DNA of 9,113 nucleotides, taken from Actinomycetota bacterium (lineage in GTDB: Bacteria; Actinomycetota; Coriobacteriia; Anaerosomatales; Anaerosomataceae). The stretch lies in the NCBI GenBank assembly GCA_011372845.1, contig DSAI01000081.1, positions 1 to 9,113 of the forward strand, in the 5' to 3' direction. The position numbers and the translations under genes are program-made. The notes under the pieces are model-generated. The model had not been told where the DNA came from. It worked only from the letters and a program-made list of their open reading frames with translations, and ran no database searches. Shown here piece after piece: positions 6,810-9,113 of the stretch (positions are counted from its first letter, which is position 1; every line of letters begins with the position of its first letter).

Positions 6810-7658
6810 TCACACGTGCTTGGGCAACTCCATCGTCACCCGCGTGTAAGCCACTCGGAACCCGGCCCGCTGCTGGTTGCGCTCCGACGTGCCGCCGGGT
6901 GAGGCCTCGATCACCGCAAGGTCACACCCGGCCTCGACGGCCAACTGCAGCCGCGTGCGGAGCAACGCCATCTGTACTCCCTTGTTGCGGAACGCCGGAA
7001 GCGTGGCGTCCCCGTTGAGCATCGCCGCACCATCGCCGATCACCAGCATCCCGGTGCCGGCGGGCTGCCCGTCCACATAGCCGACGAGATGCACCGCATC
7101 GCGCCTCCGGGCGATCGCCCGCGCGAGCGCCATATCCTCGTCGGTCACCGCACCGTCCTTGAACCCGCGCGCCTCCAACTCCGCCCAGAGCTCCAGGTCC
7201 TCGGCGCTCATCGCCTGACGCACCGTCACCAACGGTCCGTCCGGCCGGACCAGCCCACACGAGTGGTCGATGCCGTCCTCCCCATCGCCGAGTAGCTGCA
7301 GAAGTACGGTCTCGAATCCCGTCGCAACGAAGCCATACGTGGCCAGCCAGCGCATCAGGGAGGCATCCGCGTACGGACACACATCGATCCGCGCCTGTTC
7401 ATCACGCTCGGCGAAGAAGGCGATGAGCGCCGCTACCTCCTCCTGCTCGACCGGACCGCTCATGCCGAGACCGAACGCGGAGTTCACGATGTTGCCATGG
7501 GAGTACCAGAAGGCTCCCCCGCCGCCGACCCTGAAGGTGGTGGCCTCAGGGTAGATGGCGCTCGCACGTGCCTCGTCCACACATCGCGCAAGATCGGACA
7601 CGCCTACCGCCTCGACGCGGCGAACAAGGTCCGGCTCGATCAGCAGAGTCTGTGTCAT
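6810..7658 (-). CDS. GNAT family N-acetyltransferase
   Basis: A 282-residue acetyl-CoA-dependent N-acetyltransferase. The catalytic GNAT domain is in the C-terminal half (about 142-280): 'GYVDGQPAGTGMLVI' as the beta-strand pair, the acetyl-CoA loop R224-N-K-G-V-Q229, helix 'MALLRTRLQLAVEAGCD', and closing 'NQQRAGFRVAYTR'. The N-terminal half (about 30-125) looks like the degenerate GNAT-like lid of two-part GNAT proteins, with FWYSHGN, LGMSGP and ADASLMRWLATYGF motifs. The acetyl-CoA loop has Gln where Gly or Ala is usual. The substrate is unknown. ATG 7658 is supported by GGAGGAG five bases upstream and by a four-base ATGA overlap with the MFS gene, which points to translational coupling. 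A substrate made or moved by the MFS protein is possible, but the context does not show it. Confidence 0.88.
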   Translation of the reverse strand: MTQTLLIEPDLVRRVEAVGVSDLARCVDEARASAIYPEATTFRVGGGGAFWYSHGNIVNSAFGLGMSGPVEQEEVAALIAFFAERDEQARIDVCPYADASLMRWLATYGFVATGFETVLLQLLGDGEDGIDHSCGLVRPDGPLVTVRQAMSAEDLELWAELEARGFKDGAVTDEDMALARAIARRRDAVHLVGYVDGQPAGTGMLVIGDGAAMLNGDATLPAFRNKGVQMALLRTRLQLAVEAGCDLAVIEASPGGTSERNQQRAGFRVAYTRVTMELPKHV

Positions 7659-8926
7659 GCGGCCTCCTCCGGCGCTGGTCGCACCTCGACCCCATCGGAG
7701 CGTGGCGGCTCGACCGGCCGCAGCACGAACACCGCCGCAACGATGAACACCCCGAGCGACGCGAGCGCCCACGTGCGTCCAAGACCCATCCCGTCGGCCA
7801 CCAGCGCCCACATGAACGGGCCGAGCACCGTTGCGAAGCGACCGACGATCGCGTACAGGCCGAAGAACTCGCCGAGTTTCGCCGGAGGCGACAGTTGCGT
7901 CATGAGCACGCGGTCCGCCGCCCAGGCGCCGCCGATGCCGGCGCCGCCGCCGATCGCCACAAGCCAACCGACAGCCTGCACGCCGCTCACCGCCGCGATG
8001 ATGGCCGCAGCCAATCCCACCAGTTGCGACCCGAGCGCGGCCATGAGCAGACGCTTGGAGCCGTACTTGTCAGCAAGCCGCCCCGCCACCATCGCGCCGA
8101 GCCCTGCGCAGGTGATGCCCAGGAGCGCGAGGCGGTCGGTCTGTGCGTCGGTGAAACCGAGCTCCATCTTCGCGAACACCGCGTTGAACAGGAAGACCGT
8201 GTTGATGGCATCCGTGTACAGGAACCGCCCGATGAGGAACCTCACCACACCCTTGTGTTGCGCCGCACTCTTCCACGCGTCGCCCATCGCAATGAACACG
8301 GATCCAAGACCGGGCGGCATCCCCGGAAGCCGGGGCCGCGGACGCTCACGGATCCATACGAACGCCGGTAGCGCGAACACGAGGAACGCCACAGCAAGCG
8401 CCCGGAACACGGCGGCGTATCCTGCCTTTGGCAGCAGGTAGACGCCGATGCCCAGAGCGAGGGCGGAACCGATGTAGCCGATCGCCACTCCGATACCCGA
8501 GACGAGTCCTCGCGTCCGCTCGGTGCTGACGTCGGGAAGCAGCGCGTCGTAGACGAGGGCTCCCAGATGGAATCCCACCGTGCCTATCGCGTAGAACACG
8601 AGCGAGGGCACGACGCCCCATGTGGCCAGGAGCGCCGTGGCAGCGACGCAGACGAGCGTGGAGACAGCCAGGTAGGGGACGCGCCGACCCCGGTGGTCGG
8701 TAAGGGCGCCGAGCCACGGACCCAGCACGATGACCGCGACCATGGCCGGGATGATGGCCGCACTCAACATCCAGTCGGAGCCGCCGCGGTGCTCTACGAG
8801 CCACAGACCGAAGTACCTGCTGCCGACGCCGAGCGCGAACGTCGTGTTGGCGAGATCGTAGAGGACCCATGCAGCCACGCTCCTGCGTGCGGGTGTCCAG
8901 CCCGACCCCTGCCCGTGTGCGTCCAT
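7655..8926 (-). CDS. MFS transporter, Atg22/UMF1-like
   Basis: An integral membrane transporter of the major facilitator superfamily, 423 residues, with about 12 hydrophobic segments. The opening AWVLYDLANTTF (19-30) matches the 'AW.LYD.ANSAF' signature of the Atg22-like (PF11700/UMF1) branch. MFS motif A is clear in the loop after helix 2 (GALTDHRGRR, 73-82), and its second-half counterpart is GRLADKYGSKR. Yeast Atg22 exports amino acids from the vacuole; bacterial relatives are mostly uncharacterised, so the substrate is unknown. The start ATG 8926 has GGGAGG three bases upstream; spacing is tight but no better start precedes the signature. It is the first gene of the minus-strand group, and its TGA overlaps the ATG of the acetyltransferase gene. 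Confidence 0.9.
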   Translation of the reverse strand: MDAHGQGSGWTPARRSVAAWVLYDLANTTFALGVGSRYFGLWLVEHRGGSDWMLSAAIIPAMVAVIVLGPWLGALTDHRGRRVPYLAVSTLVCVAATALLATWGVVPSLVFYAIGTVGFHLGALVYDALLPDVSTERTRGLVSGIGVAIGYIGSALALGIGVYLLPKAGYAAVFRALAVAFLVFALPAFVWIRERPRPRLPGMPPGLGSVFIAMGDAWKSAAQHKGVVRFLIGRFLYTDAINTVFLFNAVFAKMELGFTDAQTDRLALLGITCAGLGAMVAGRLADKYGSKRLLMAALGSQLVGLAAAIIAAVSGVQAVGWLVAIGGGAGIGGAWAADRVLMTQLSPPAKLGEFFGLYAIVGRFATVLGPFMWALVADGMGLGRTWALASLGVFIVAAVFVLRPVEPPRSDGVEVRPAPEEAA

Positions 8927-8970
8927 CAGCCTCCCGCCCGTGTGCCGTCGTGGGAAGTGTAGCGTATCGG

Positions 8971-8989
8971 CCCCGCACAGAACGCGGGG
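8971..8989. promoter_or_regulatory. Inverted repeat in the divergent intergenic region
   Basis: CCCCGC and GCGGGG form a perfect six-base inverted repeat around seven bases. It lies 44 bases upstream of the MFS start and 72 bases upstream of the plus-strand gene at 9062, so it could be an operator for either. The rest of 8927-9061 shows only a weak TACACT-like -10 for the MFS gene (minus strand, 8956-8961) without a convincing -35. Confidence 0.35.
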
Positions 8990-9061
8990 ACGGCGATGAA
9001 GGCCGCTCGGGAGGGAACATAGAGAGAGTACGGACCTGACGACGGATATGAGGAGGTGCGG

Positions 9062-9113
9062 ATGATGGAAGCCATCGACCGGTGGCGCGAGGCCGTTCCG
9101 GAGGAGTCGCGCG
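9062..9113 (+). CDS. Start of an unidentified gene, cut by the window edge
   Basis: Only 17 residues are visible (MMEAIDRWREAVPEESR). AGGAGG at 9051-9056 is five bases before ATG 9062 and eight before ATG 9065; either could be the start. The short, charged, probably helical N-terminus gives no family. It diverges from the MFS gene. Confidence 0.6.
   Translation, partial: MMEAIDRWREAVPEESR

Noticed and set aside
7659..7967. Upstream extension of the acetyltransferase frame
   Set aside because: The added residues are Arg/Gly-rich and overlap the MFS gene; ATG 7658 has a strong ribosome binding site and an ATGA overlap.
7497..8441. A 314-codon open frame on the plus strand across the MFS and GNAT genes
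   Set aside because: Low-complexity Ser/Thr/Pro composition typical of an antisense frame, and both minus-strand genes are firmly identified.

Overview
The window is GC-rich bacterial DNA with closely packed genes and purine-rich ribosome binding sites. The gene types (DsbD_2-like transporter fused to cupredoxins, CopA, AIM24 family, TIGR04076 family, Atg22-like MFS) and the base composition suggest a high-GC Actinomycetota, perhaps a Coriobacteriia-like lineage. That placement is inference: there is no rRNA or marker gene here.

Positions 1-4677 (plus strand) hold a copper-handling cluster. First comes a small exported Cys/His-rich protein whose frame carries an in-frame amber codon at 263-265. 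Next is a polytopic DsbD_2 (TauE/SafE/UreH-like) membrane protein with two C-terminal cupredoxin-like domains, broken by a one-base frameshift in a C run at 986-990. Last is an intact Cu(+)-type P1B ATPase (CopA) with two N-terminal HMA domains. The three genes face the same way with short gaps. They look like one metal-export module: the ATPase moves Cu(I) across the membrane, the cupredoxin protein probably passes or holds Cu(I) through Cys/Met ligands, and the small protein probably binds metal outside the cell. Two of the three genes are interrupted, either by real decay, by assembly or sequencing error, or by recoding.

Positions 4678-4777 separate convergent genes and contain two hairpins that probably form a two-way transcription end.

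Positions 4778-8926 (minus strand) hold five genes. Reading in the direction of transcription they are: an Atg22-like MFS transporter, a GNAT acetyltransferase (ATGA overlap with the MFS gene), a 3-hydroxyisobutyrate dehydrogenase-family oxidoreductase, an AIM24-family protein, and a TIGR04076-family small protein coupled to or just after it. The two overlapping or adjacent pairs are likely co-transcribed; gaps of 78 and 68 bases before the dehydrogenase and the AIM24 gene could hold internal promoters. No shared pathway is evident.

Positions 8927-9061 are a divergent intergenic region with a strong inverted repeat. A plus-strand gene with a good ribosome binding site starts at 9062 and runs off the window. 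There is no stretch over 300 bases without a gene, and I see no tRNA, rRNA, insertion sequence, CRISPR array or phage gene.
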